This document shows positions 43,576 through 52,100 of a stretch of DNA of 64,000 bases, piece by piece. The stretch comes from Sphaerulina vaccinii (lineage: Eukaryota; Ascomycota; Dothideomycetes; Mycosphaerellales; Mycosphaerellaceae): NCBI GenBank assembly GCA_022570795.1, contig JAKUDP010000003.1, positions 868,001-932,000 on the forward strand, given 5' to 3'. Position numbers and translations under genes: made by a program. Numbering within the stretch: the stretch's first letter is position 1; every line of letters begins with the position of its first letter. The notes beneath the pieces are model-generated. The model was not told the DNA's origin, made no database searches, and was given only the letters and a program-made list of their open reading frames with translations.

Positions 43576-44510
43576 TCATGTACGGCGCTTCTCAAGCCCT
43601 TCTAGTTTGTTCCATTTGATGCACTCATCGAACGTGACCGTCTTGCCTCCAAAGATGTCAAGCGCACTTCCGATGGTGAGGTCGACTTTGCCATCGCTAA
43701 GGCGCTCGACCAGTTCCAGATCTGCTATATTTCGGCCACCTCCAGCGTACGTCACTGGAATCGAGCAGATCTCGGCCAGGTATTTGACAAGTCTTTCATC
43801 GATGCCGGCCTGCAGGCCTTCGGCATCGGCTGCATGGATTAGGAATTCACTACAGTAGGGTTCCAGAAGAGTGATGTTCTCTGCATTGTACCACGTGTCA
43901 GCCCTGCTTAGTGCTACCGTCCTGCCGGCACTCCTGCTTTCATAGCGTGAAAGATGTACTACGTACCCTTGTTGATCTCGAACTCGGTGATGGTTTGCCA
44001 TCTATCCATGGCGACTCTCCATCCTTCACCCACGCGGCGGCAGCTGAGGTCAATGACAAGCTTTTCTTTATCGTTGTCTAGGGCTTTCAGAACAGATTGG
44101 AGTCTGTCCAATGCGAAGGAACCAGACGGGAACAAGAATGAAGTGATAATGACCTACTGTGGAAGGTGAGCGTGTGATCTTGTACCGTGCTGCTCGGTTG
44201 GCATTCATACCCTTTCTGCACCAGCATCTATCCATTGCTTCGCATTCGAGTCCTTGATGCCGCCGCCAATCTGTAGTCCGCCTGGCCAGGCAGCTAGAGC
44301 TTCACGCCCTGCTTCATCATTACCCGGACCGAGCATAATGACATGTCCACCACGAAGGTTGTGCTTCTTGTAGAGTTCGGCATAGTATGCTGCGGGATGC
44401 TCAGAAGTGAAGTTCGTCTTCAGGCCTGCATTGTCTGTGGACAGCGTCCCACCAACGATCTGCTTGACACTCCCCGCGTGCAGGTCTATGCATGGTCGGA
44501 ACTGCGTCAT
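43576..44510 (-). CDS. HIS6: Phosphoribosylformimino-AICAR ribotide isomerase (histidine biosynthesis)
   Basis: Three exons: 44211-44510, 43967-44153 and 43576-43880; introns of 57 bp (44154-44210, acceptor TAG) and 86 bp (43881-43966), product 263 residues. The ATG at 44510 (MTQFRPCIDLHAGSVKQIV) is chosen over an upstream in-frame ATG because HisA proteins begin with this strand; the Asp in CIDLH is the catalytic base. Other landmarks are GGHVIMLGPGN, LQIGGGIKD (phosphate loop), VIDLSCRRVG with the second catalytic Asp, and TYAGGGR and IGSALDIFGG (second phosphate site). It catalyses the Amadori isomerisation at the fourth step of histidine synthesis in the cytosol. Confidence 0.93.
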
Positions 44511-44653
44511 GTTAGACAGGTCATACAATGGTGTTGTTGTCTTCATCTCGTTGGATCGAAAGAGTCTGAAAATCTTGGACTGCTTACTCATCCTCCGCCA
44601 CGACGATCTTCACCTGCCAGCCTAGCGAGCACATCGCAATTTTATACAACAAC
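44511..44653. promoter_or_regulatory. Divergent promoter between HIS6 and FAF1
   Basis: Only 143 bp separate the two start codons, which face away from each other, so both promoters and both leaders must fit here. No clear TATA element or GCN4-type site was recognised. Confidence 0.6.
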
Positions 44654-45526
44654 ATGGCGGTCACACTGGGCAAAAGAAAGCGACCCGCAGAAGAGAAGCG
44701 CGCAAAGGTACCCAAGAAACAAATAGTAGAATCAGACGAAGACGATGCGACCGCGCGAGAACTTTTGAAGAAGGCTTTCGAGGCGAAATTTGAGCCTCTC
44801 CATGTGCAGCCAATAGAAAGAATTGCAACCAGCGAGGCTGAAGATGAAGAAGAGGACGACAGCGATGCAGGATCCGACTGGAGCGGCCTATCTGGAGATG
44901 AAGATGAAGTCGAAGTCGTAGAACACGTCGTACCCACAATCGACTCAATCTTCGACGACAGATCTGCCAAGAAATTCCTCTCATCGAAACCGCCAGCATC
45001 AGAGGACGATGACAAGATCAAGAAATCGCTGAAACCAACAAAAGCGAGTACAGCCGAAGAAGAAGACGGCACTGAAACAACGAATCTTAAACATGACCTG
45101 GCACTCCAAAGACTTCTCAAAGAATCGCATCTTCTCGATTCTTCAACATTCTCTTCTGCCTCATCCACAGCACCAGAAGGCAAAAACAGAATAAAAGCAC
45201 TCGACATGCGACTTCAAGATCTAGGAGCGAAAGCTTCGACTTTGAAACAAGAAAGTATGCCTATGCATATACGAAAGGGCATTGCAGGGAAAGCTACGAG
45301 TCGTGAAGCTAGTCGGAGAAAGGAAGCAGCGGAGAATGGTATCATTCTGGAGAAGTTTAGAACTGCATCGAAACCGCAGCAGAAGCGGAGAGAACGAGGA
45401 GTGGGAGGAGTGGGAATTGGGAAGATGCAGGGGAGTACATTGAAGTTGAGCTCTTATGATATTAGGAGTATTGAGGGGACGAGAAAAAGTGCTGGGTCTG
45501 GAAAGAGAGGAGGGAAGAGAAGATGA
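44654..45526 (+). CDS. FAF1: Faf1-like 40S ribosome biogenesis protein
   Basis: Single exon, 290 residues. Very charged and mostly disordered: a basic start (LGKRKRPAEEKRAKVPKK), a long acidic patch (EDEEEDDSDAGSDWSGLSGD), then a conserved C-terminal part. That part contains KALDMRLQDLGAK, HIRKGIAGKATSREASRRKE, ENGIILEK and ends with a basic tail (GSGKRGGKRR). This layout, with the ARK..R..EAKENGIILEK type box, matches the Faf1 family of yeast, nucleolar proteins needed for 18S rRNA maturation. The acidic region overlaps a long antisense ORF (44584-45207), which is a shadow of repetitive codons. The last 170 bases are strikingly G-rich on the coding strand. Confidence 0.78.
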   Translation: MAVTLGKRKRPAEEKRAKVPKKQIVESDEDDATARELLKKAFEAKFEPLHVQPIERIATSEAEDEEEDDSDAGSDWSGLSGDEDEVEVVEHVVPTIDSIFDDRSAKKFLSSKPPASEDDDKIKKSLKPTKASTAEEEDGTETTNLKHDLALQRLLKESHLLDSSTFSSASSTAPEGKNRIKALDMRLQDLGAKASTLKQESMPMHIRKGIAGKATSREASRRKEAAENGIILEKFRTASKPQQKRRERGVGGVGIGKMQGSTLKLSSYDIRSIEGTRKSAGSGKRGGKRR

Positions 45527-45715
45527 TGCGAGGGCATATGACTGGCAAGGAGGACGAACTAGTGCATTGAGAGAGGACGAATGGACTTAATTGCTCGGTC
45601 GAATTGAGAAGCAGATCTGCTATCGATCAGGACAGACTATAAAAGGACTGTCGAAGTGCAACGCTGCCAGTATCCGCATATGTCTCCATGCTCAAGGTCA
45701 TCAGGGTTCTATATC

Positions 45716-46660
45716 TCAAACAAAGTACTGAGGCAGTACAGATTCAATCGCCTCTGCTAAGGCATCCACTTTCGAGGACTGTCCGGAATGTTCGAGCGCT
45801 TTGCGGATTCCTGGCAGCACTTTTTGCTTATACTCGATAAGTTCAACTGTTGATTTCGCGTCCAGGAACTTTCCAGCAGCTCGACCCTCTTGGAGCTTTC
45901 GTGTCAGTGCGGCCACCGGGTCATCAAAGGCCCGGCGGCACTCCTGAACAAAATCATCGAATGTTTGTACATCTGGGTAGTCCGCGAGCGCACTCTCTGT
46001 GCTTCCATCCTTACTCGTCGTGGTTTCGAATATCAAGGAGCCAATCTCTCTCTTGTGTACCAGTGGCTCAAGCTCTTCCATCTGCTTCGCAACAGCGATT
46101 AAGTCGCCTAGAGTCAGACCTGAAGAAGATTGAAACATCAGATGTCGACGACCATGTGTACTCGTTTGGCGTCGAGTAACGCAGGAAGAGATCGTGATGC
46201 TTGTTGTGGATGGCTTGTAAAGGAGCAATCTTTCGTATGAGCCAGGACGTAGTAAGCGGAGAAATCCAAGTCTCAGTACCGCTCGCAGTACAAGCTTTCC
46301 TCCAGGCGCCTGCGACTCACGACGGACGATAATGCTGGAGAAGACTCTTGGTAGTCGGTGGAGCAGCGGGGAAGTCTGTGCTATGAGCACGTCCTGCCCA
46401 GATCCGCTTGGAACCTTCATACAAAACTTTTCCTGGAGTCGAGAAGAGCGTGTAATGACACTCGAAAAGCTCTTGCTAACGGCATATGCGCGAATTAAGT
46501 CTTGTGGAGACAGCTGGAGAAGCACGCCTTCTAGGAGCTCATATGTGCTGACAACTTGCTGGCTTGCTTTCTGGATATCCATGTTGGCTATCGAGCTCGT
46601 GAAGTAAGGGGCCTGATGGGTTGTACTGAGAGGTAGAGTCGAGGTGATGATATCCGACAT
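45716..46660 (-). CDS. F-box-like protein
   Basis: ORF of 314 residues. The probable start is the second Met at 46582 (MDIQKASQQVVSTYELLEGV). An F-box-like motif follows: LLEGVLLQLSPQDLIRAYAV then SKSFSSVITRSSRLQEKF. This is the usual module that binds Skp1 in SCF ubiquitin ligases. The rest has no recognised substrate-binding repeats; VLRAVLRLGFLRLLRPG and a helical C terminus are seen. The paralogue at 54176-54562 shares the F-box part. The upstream ATG at 46660 gives a Ser/Thr-rich extension of 26 residues of doubtful reality. Confidence 0.72.
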   Translation of the reverse strand: MSDIITSTLPLSTTHQAPYFTSSIANMDIQKASQQVVSTYELLEGVLLQLSPQDLIRAYAVSKSFSSVITRSSRLQEKFCMKVPSGSGQDVLIAQTSPLLHRLPRVFSSIIVRRESQAPGGKLVLRAVLRLGFLRLLRPGSYERLLLYKPSTTSITISSCVTRRQTSTHGRRHLMFQSSSGLTLGDLIAVAKQMEELEPLVHKREIGSLIFETTTSKDGSTESALADYPDVQTFDDFVQECRRAFDDPVAALTRKLQEGRAAGKFLDAKSTVELIEYKQKVLPGIRKALEHSGQSSKVDALAEAIESVLPQYFV

Positions 46661-46821
46661 CTGATAGTTGAGAAAAAAGTGCTAAAGAGTGTGGGAACTG
46701 AGTGAGAAGCTTTTATTCAAAGTCTGGGACTTGTGGGTCCGCTCCCGAGAAACTGTTTCTCCAAGATGGCAGTCGCAAGGCAGGCAAGGCAAGCAGGCAC
46801 TTTTGAGAGCCGTGACGTCTC

Positions 46822-48255
46822 TCAGTACGGGTCCATATGTTTCCAATCCACAGCCCTACGGTAAGCAATCCTCTGCTCGACCAAGAACTCCGAAGCCACC
46901 ACCGCTGCCTCAGCAGCCACCATATCTGTATCATCCGTGTTGGAGACAAATAAGCTGGACATCGCGCGGTATAGACAGAGTGTAGGCTTTGGAGAAAGCC
47001 AATCGTAGAACTCTCGTGGCAGATCTGCGAAGCCTTCCCGGCGAGCAAATGCGGATATCAACTCTTTGCGTATACATCCCTCCTCACCTTCGCCTGCAGG
47101 TGAGGACCATATTTGACTGTGTTTGATCTTAGTGTCATTAGCCAACAAGATACCTTCTCCATCAGCCTCCCACGCCGAAGCTTCTAGGTCGCGCCAACGT
47201 AGCAAGCTCACGAGGCAGTGCCAGAACAGATAATCTCGACTTGGACGAGCCTCGTTCTTCCACTCCAGCGTAGTGTTGTGAAAAGTGCCGAGCTCGGTGT
47301 GCGGCTGTAGGAGGCAGCTGTGGATTTCATGGCTTATGATACTCTTGTCCAGTACAAAAAATCTGAAGTCCCCATTTGCTTCGGGCATCACCGTGACTTG
47401 GTGCTTGTCGAACATCCTCTCTAGCTGTTCGGCCATGGGGAGCGTATTCTTCTTGTTCTGGAACAGCATGGAGTCCGCATCCTCAGCAGGAAAGTCGAAC
47501 ACGTAAGAGGCCAAGCGGCCTCCAAGAATGGCGGGCACAATATATGCAGTCTGGTGCGAGTTGCCGGGCCAAAAACACTTGGTGATCGGGCACCACCACC
47601 ATGCTTGTGGGGGGTACCCATATTCATCCAAGTCATCTTTCCCCGTCGGAATGGTCGAGGGATCCTGCGAGTTGTAGTAGTCCCCTGATGCCTCATCGAT
47701 TGCATCAAGGAATTCCTGCTCCTCGGAATTGGGACGGTCATATGTACATACCCGAGGTTTCCACTGGGGGTATACCTGAAGCAGTGTGTCGAAAGCCCAA
47801 GTGATTGATTTGTGGTGCTTCAGCCTCGACTCAAGGAACTCGTCAGTCCACGTGTTCGACTCTTCCATATCCATCAATATGTCATTATCGATAATGAACT
47901 CGACCAACTCTATCTTTTTGCGCGCCAGCCGCACAGATGCAATGCGGTCCCTCACAGTATGCACGTCCCCAAGCCACGAGATGTCCTCCTCCCGGGTATT
48001 CCAGATCGCGAGTAAAAGATCGGTAAGAAAGCTATGGCAGTTTTTCAAGAGGTCGAGTTCGCAGCTGATGTATTCTTGCGCGACATCGGACAAGAGCCTC
48101 TCGTCCTCTTCAAAGTAGTAGGACCACTGCCGGCTACGCAATCGCTTAATCAGACCATCGTATGAGTATCTTGAAGATTTGTCGTATATCCGACGTGCAT
48201 ATTTGAGGACTACTGGTGAGAAGCCGTCCAGTTCTTCTTCTTCGAAAGATGCCAT
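46822..48255 (-). CDS. Protein with degenerate HNH-type domain
   Basis: Single exon, 477 residues. The N-terminal half is helical and acidic (ESNTWTDEFLESRLKHHKSI). Around residue 220 the sequence WWWCPITKCFWP, TAYIVPAILGG, NKKNTLPMAEQLERMFDK and VTVMPEANGDFRFFVLD has the order of the fungal HNH_2 domain: Cys pair region, AHIVP, NG..L...H..FD, then a strand. The usual catalytic His of AHIVP reads as Tyr (AYIVP), and the later LH is QLER, so nuclease activity is doubtful. It may be a non-catalytic relative. The function is unknown. It is one of three same-strand genes in a row (45716, 46822, 48583). Confidence 0.6.
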   Translation of the reverse strand: MASFEEEELDGFSPVVLKYARRIYDKSSRYSYDGLIKRLRSRQWSYYFEEDERLLSDVAQEYISCELDLLKNCHSFLTDLLLAIWNTREEDISWLGDVHTVRDRIASVRLARKKIELVEFIIDNDILMDMEESNTWTDEFLESRLKHHKSITWAFDTLLQVYPQWKPRVCTYDRPNSEEQEFLDAIDEASGDYYNSQDPSTIPTGKDDLDEYGYPPQAWWWCPITKCFWPGNSHQTAYIVPAILGGRLASYVFDFPAEDADSMLFQNKKNTLPMAEQLERMFDKHQVTVMPEANGDFRFFVLDKSIISHEIHSCLLQPHTELGTFHNTTLEWKNEARPSRDYLFWHCLVSLLRWRDLEASAWEADGEGILLANDTKIKHSQIWSSPAGEGEEGCIRKELISAFARREGFADLPREFYDWLSPKPTLCLYRAMSSLFVSNTDDTDMVAAEAAVVASEFLVEQRIAYRRAVDWKHMDPY

Positions 48256-48582
48256 CTTGCGCTGGTTGCGAGCCTAGGAGCGTGGTCGCTGGCGTGTATG
48301 CAGAGAGTAAAGAAGCAAATGTCGCAAGCCTTTCACGATCGCGCTTATTAAGAGTCATCGTCCATCACATGTATCCACATTTCACTTTTGGCTCGCCGAG
48401 ATCCTTGGGTCCGGGTATCAGAAAGTTCTTGTGAACCGTATATCGTGGAGTTGAAGCAAATGTCTCGAAAAGCATGGCATGCAGAGTTGGGACGAACGAA
48501 AATACGAATTGGTGTCAGAGCAAAATTTCATATCTCTGCTCTCTACTTACTGCTGTTCATCGCGTCGCTGCCGCACAGCTCA
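48256..48582. other. Short intergenic region
   Basis: 327 bp between two minus-strand genes; no feature was recognised. Confidence 0.4.
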
Positions 48583-49851
48583 TCACTTCTTACTCTCCCG
48601 CTCCAACACTCTGCATTGCTCCAAATTGTTCTTGATCCACTCGTCCACCGCAGCCGGGTCTTTCAGAGCATTACCGCTACCATTGAGCCAGAAGCGCAAT
48701 TGTGACTCTTCATCACTATGGCTCTCCCTCAAGATCTTAGGCTGACCATTCTCGAATCCTACCCATCGTCGAATTGCCCGCACAATCTCGTGCACTTTCT
48801 CTCTATTCCCGCCGTGGTGTTCCAGCGCCATAGGCTTGATCAAGAAGTCCACAGTCTGGTTCGCAATCGTGTTGACGAGATCGGTTCGCATTCGTTTGTA
48901 CTCCTCGCTTAGCCCGAAGAACTTCACGGCGTCAGCACACCACTGTTCTCTGCGCTGTGCAAGACTCGCCTTCCAGGTTTCAGAGTCATCGATCTCGGCC
49001 GCTGCTTCTCCCAGATGTGCTGGCAGATACTCTTTGAAGAAATTCGTGATAATAGGTCTCTTGTGCTCTTTCTGTCTCTGGCCCGTTGTGTCTTTTCGCT
49101 TGTATTGTAAATTGCCCACGTAGTCTGCTGTGAGCATTCTACACTGTGCTAGCCAGTCGTAGAAGTCATTCATGGTAGTAAAGCCAGTCCAGTATCTTGA
49201 TTTGTTCAGGCCGAGGAACTCCATGACCTGGTCTGGATCTCTCGAGAGGAAGAGTAGTCCTTGTTTGTCAACGACGCGCAGGTGGTAGGGACTCCCTTTT
49301 GAGTCATCGAGCTCTCGTAGTCGAAGAGCTACACCTGTATCACTGACTTTGAAGCCGAGGTTGTTCATGATCTGACCAAGTAGACCAGATAAGTCGCCGC
49401 ATGAGCCGTAGAAGGAGTGCCATGCGAAGAGGTCCGGTTTCACCAGATCGATGTCGAGCTGTGCATATGTAGCTTCACTCAGCTGTTCAGAAGGCTTTCT
49501 GCTGTTGTTGAGATTGCTGTATCTCACCGGTGGTAGCCGGTGCTTCGTGCCGTCTGCGGGTACTGCAAGCATATTAAGACCGCCATATGATAGGAAGGCT
49601 GCTGCTCCTACAGCACTGGCTAGCTTCATGGGGTCAAAGGACTTTGACGAGGCGACCATGAAGTCGACATCGCCATAGTCAGCCTTCTCTGGCGCTTCTT
49701 GTAGATTGCTGACTTGGCAGCCGGGGAAATAATCTCTCAGGCGCTGCAGGTATGTGTTCTTGAGGTGATCGTATGTCTCTGGGCTCATTCGAGGCGTTCG
49801 TAGTGTCGGCTGGCCCTCCGCGACCGCATGTGCGAATGCGTTACCTCCCAT
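48583..49851 (-). CDS. Nucleotidyltransferase-fold protein, uncharacterised
   Basis: Single exon, 422 residues, starting MGGNAFAHAVAEGQ. The early GGNAF, the acidic pair in DYGDVDFMVAS about 60 residues in, and a third acidic strand QLDIDLVKPD match the pattern of the DNA polymerase beta/nucleotidyltransferase superfamily (Gly-Gly..., hDhDhhh, then a third Asp). The remainder (GVALRLRELDDSKGS, LFLSRDPDQVMEFLGL, DFYDWLAQCR) is structured but unknown to me. Such enzymes add nucleotides to RNA, proteins or antibiotics, but I infer only the fold. It is not CCA-adding or poly(A) polymerase by any motif seen. It sits beside the HNH-like gene on the same strand. Confidence 0.62.
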   Translation of the reverse strand: MGGNAFAHAVAEGQPTLRTPRMSPETYDHLKNTYLQRLRDYFPGCQVSNLQEAPEKADYGDVDFMVASSKSFDPMKLASAVGAAAFLSYGGLNMLAVPADGTKHRLPPVRYSNLNNSRKPSEQLSEATYAQLDIDLVKPDLFAWHSFYGSCGDLSGLLGQIMNNLGFKVSDTGVALRLRELDDSKGSPYHLRVVDKQGLLFLSRDPDQVMEFLGLNKSRYWTGFTTMNDFYDWLAQCRMLTADYVGNLQYKRKDTTGQRQKEHKRPIITNFFKEYLPAHLGEAAAEIDDSETWKASLAQRREQWCADAVKFFGLSEEYKRMRTDLVNTIANQTVDFLIKPMALEHHGGNREKVHEIVRAIRRWVGFENGQPKILRESHSDEESQLRFWLNGSGNALKDPAAVDEWIKNNLEQCRVLERESKK

Positions 49852-50597
49852 TTTGAAGAAAGTGTCTCTGAGATCTGTGGTTGCTCAGGAAATCGAAATC
49901 GTGAGCTTGGATGGCGTAGTCTTCGCAAAGCTTTGCAGAGACGTCTGAACTTATTGCGTGCTTTTGATAAAAGTATTTTCTGAAATGGTAGGCGCAGTCG
50001 TATATATCTGAATTTTATGGTTCCTGGTATGACTCAGTCGCATTTGTGAGGACACACTTACCACTATACCGCAACCAAAGTCTGAGAATATGTGTTCTTA
50101 GACATGAGATTCTGCTTTTTGACTTGCAGTAGCTTCTTATCTCCACTGTCTCACCGGAGATTCTGTCTCGACTACTGAGAGAGCACGGAGCTGCGCGATA
50201 TGCATATCATGGCACAAAGCGGGTGAGATGAAATTCGGAGAGCCAAGTGGCAGGTGTGTGGTCACAATCCTAAGTCTCTTGAGCAGATGTGGTAGGTCAT
50301 TGGCAGTGTGGCGATGGGACGGTGCATCATCAAGTGAGGAAAGAAGTCGGTGGTTTGCCCTTGCGTCAAGGTGAATGACATGGAACGTCCGTTAGCGTGA
50401 CTTCTAAGCGAGTCCAATGAGCGAGACTGCCAGATTTCCAGAACGCGACTTCAAAGTTCAGAGAAACAGAAACAGGGGTCAAGGGCCGACATTCAGAGAG
50501 GTGGTGTCTACAAAGTATACAACTCCTCTTCACGGCCACCATTCGATTCGACTGTACACTACTTCCACCATCTGCTTCTCCTCGACGTTCCGGCGCC
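49852..50597. other. Divergent intergenic region
   Basis: It lies between the nucleotidyltransferase-fold gene and the p24 gene. No coding sequence was supported. It presumably holds both promoters. Confidence 0.4.
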
Positions 50598-51352
50598 ATG
50601 TTGTTCTCCACGGCTGCGGTCCTCGGACTGCTCACATCTTACGCTTCGGCCACAGCTCTCACATACAAACTCACACCGAACGAGCACGAATGCTTCTACA
50701 CACACGTCGATCAGGCAAACGCCAAGATCGCCTTCTACTTTGCTGTGCAGAGCGGTGGCGACTTTGACAGTGCGTTATCCTGAGAGAAGGAAGGACACGG
50801 AAGAATGGCAGCTAACAGCTGGCAAATAGTTGACTACAAAGTGTTCGGGCCAGAAGAGCAACCAGGCAAGGACAGAATCATCCTCAGCGGCGAGAAGGAA
50901 CGACAGGGCGACTATGTCTTCACGGCGACCAAGACTGGCGAATATCGATTCTGCTTCGACAACTCCATCTCTACCTTCTCGGACAAGATGGTAGATTTTG
51001 AGATCGCGGTATGCTCGAAACAACATAGCTGAAGTTGACCTCCTGCTGATGAATTGTACAGGTCGAGAACGAGCCTCGGGCTAACCTCCCACAAAAAGCT
51101 GGCGCATCAGTCGAGCAGCTCAGCGGCGTCGAAGAGACTATTCTTAAGCTCTCCGGACAGGTATCGACTCTCACGAGACAGCAGAAGTACTTCCGTACAC
51201 GCGAGAACCGAAACTCCAGCACAGTCAAGAGCACGGAAAAGAGAATCTTCAACATGAACATTATCGAGACAATGTTCATGATTGCCATGGCAGGACTGCA
51301 AGTCTTCGTTGTGAAGATGTTCTTCACGGGAGGACGCAAGGGTTATGTGTGA
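50598..51352 (+). CDS. p24 (emp24/gp25L/Erp) cargo receptor
   Basis: Three exons: 50598-50769, 50830-51008 and 51062-51352; introns of 60 and 53 bp, product 213 residues, typical for the family. There is an N-terminal signal peptide (MLFSTAAVLGLLTSYASATA), then a GOLD domain with the two conserved cysteines (EHECFYTHV and YRFCFDNS). A coiled coil (SGVEETILKLSGQVSTLTR, QQKYFRTRENRN) and one C-terminal membrane helix (ETMFMIAMAGLQVFVVKMFF) follow, then a short cytosolic tail FTGGRKGYV. p24 proteins cycle between ER and Golgi in COPII and COPI vesicles and select cargo such as GPI-anchored proteins. The tail keeps the FF diphenylalanine. The exact subfamily (alpha to delta) is not assigned. Confidence 0.92.
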
Positions 51353-52100
51353 ACGAGAAGAAGATATACGCGATATATACGACAGGCGAAATCACAATGG
51401 AAAGGTCATACTTGCCGAAGGCATTGCGCACGAGCTTCACTCGATGGGACGTTATGAGTGACGACTGCCTCCAAGCGCCCTCAGGAGGCGTAGCATGTGC
51501 AGACGATTTGAAAATGTCACAGACCTGGCAGAGCTTCAGAGCGCTGCTCATCGTGAACAGCACGGATTCTGCTGCATATAAAGGAGCACTGGATCGGGAA
51601 TAACACATTCTATCACGGCGATCAGGCTCATGCGCCGGGATGAATCTTTACGAAACTGAATCACACCACGCATGGCATGGCGTTTTGTCTTCATGAGATG
51701 GGTCCATTGGCTGACTGTCAAGTCTCAGGTGCGAATGCAAGCTAAGAACACGCGTAGCGTGGGCAGACGTTTTCGTGATTCTGCCATACATCACAGGAAT
51801 CAGTGCAACAGAGCTCATGATCACGCCAATGTCACGGAATAAGGTATGTGCTTGTCAGCTTTGCGACAGTCCAAGATTTTGACTATCACTGCTTGATGGT
51901 ATCACAACCCGGGCGGTATAGCGCGGGGCATCAGAGCTGCGACACCTCACCTTCTCCACCAAATGCAAGGAATTTCCACAGGCCGCGTAGAACAGTCGTA
52001 CCCTTGCGTGTTCGCAACTTCCTATTGTCTACATTGCCATTATCTTCTTGTTCCAACTTGACACTTGCCTGAATAGCTGCACGGATCTCCTGCAGCAGCC
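51353..52100. other. Intergenic region
   Basis: About 750 bp between p24 and the sulfatase gene. An ORF at 51349-51603 begins within the p24 3' end and shows no domain. The right part is presumably the sulfatase promoter. Confidence 0.4.
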
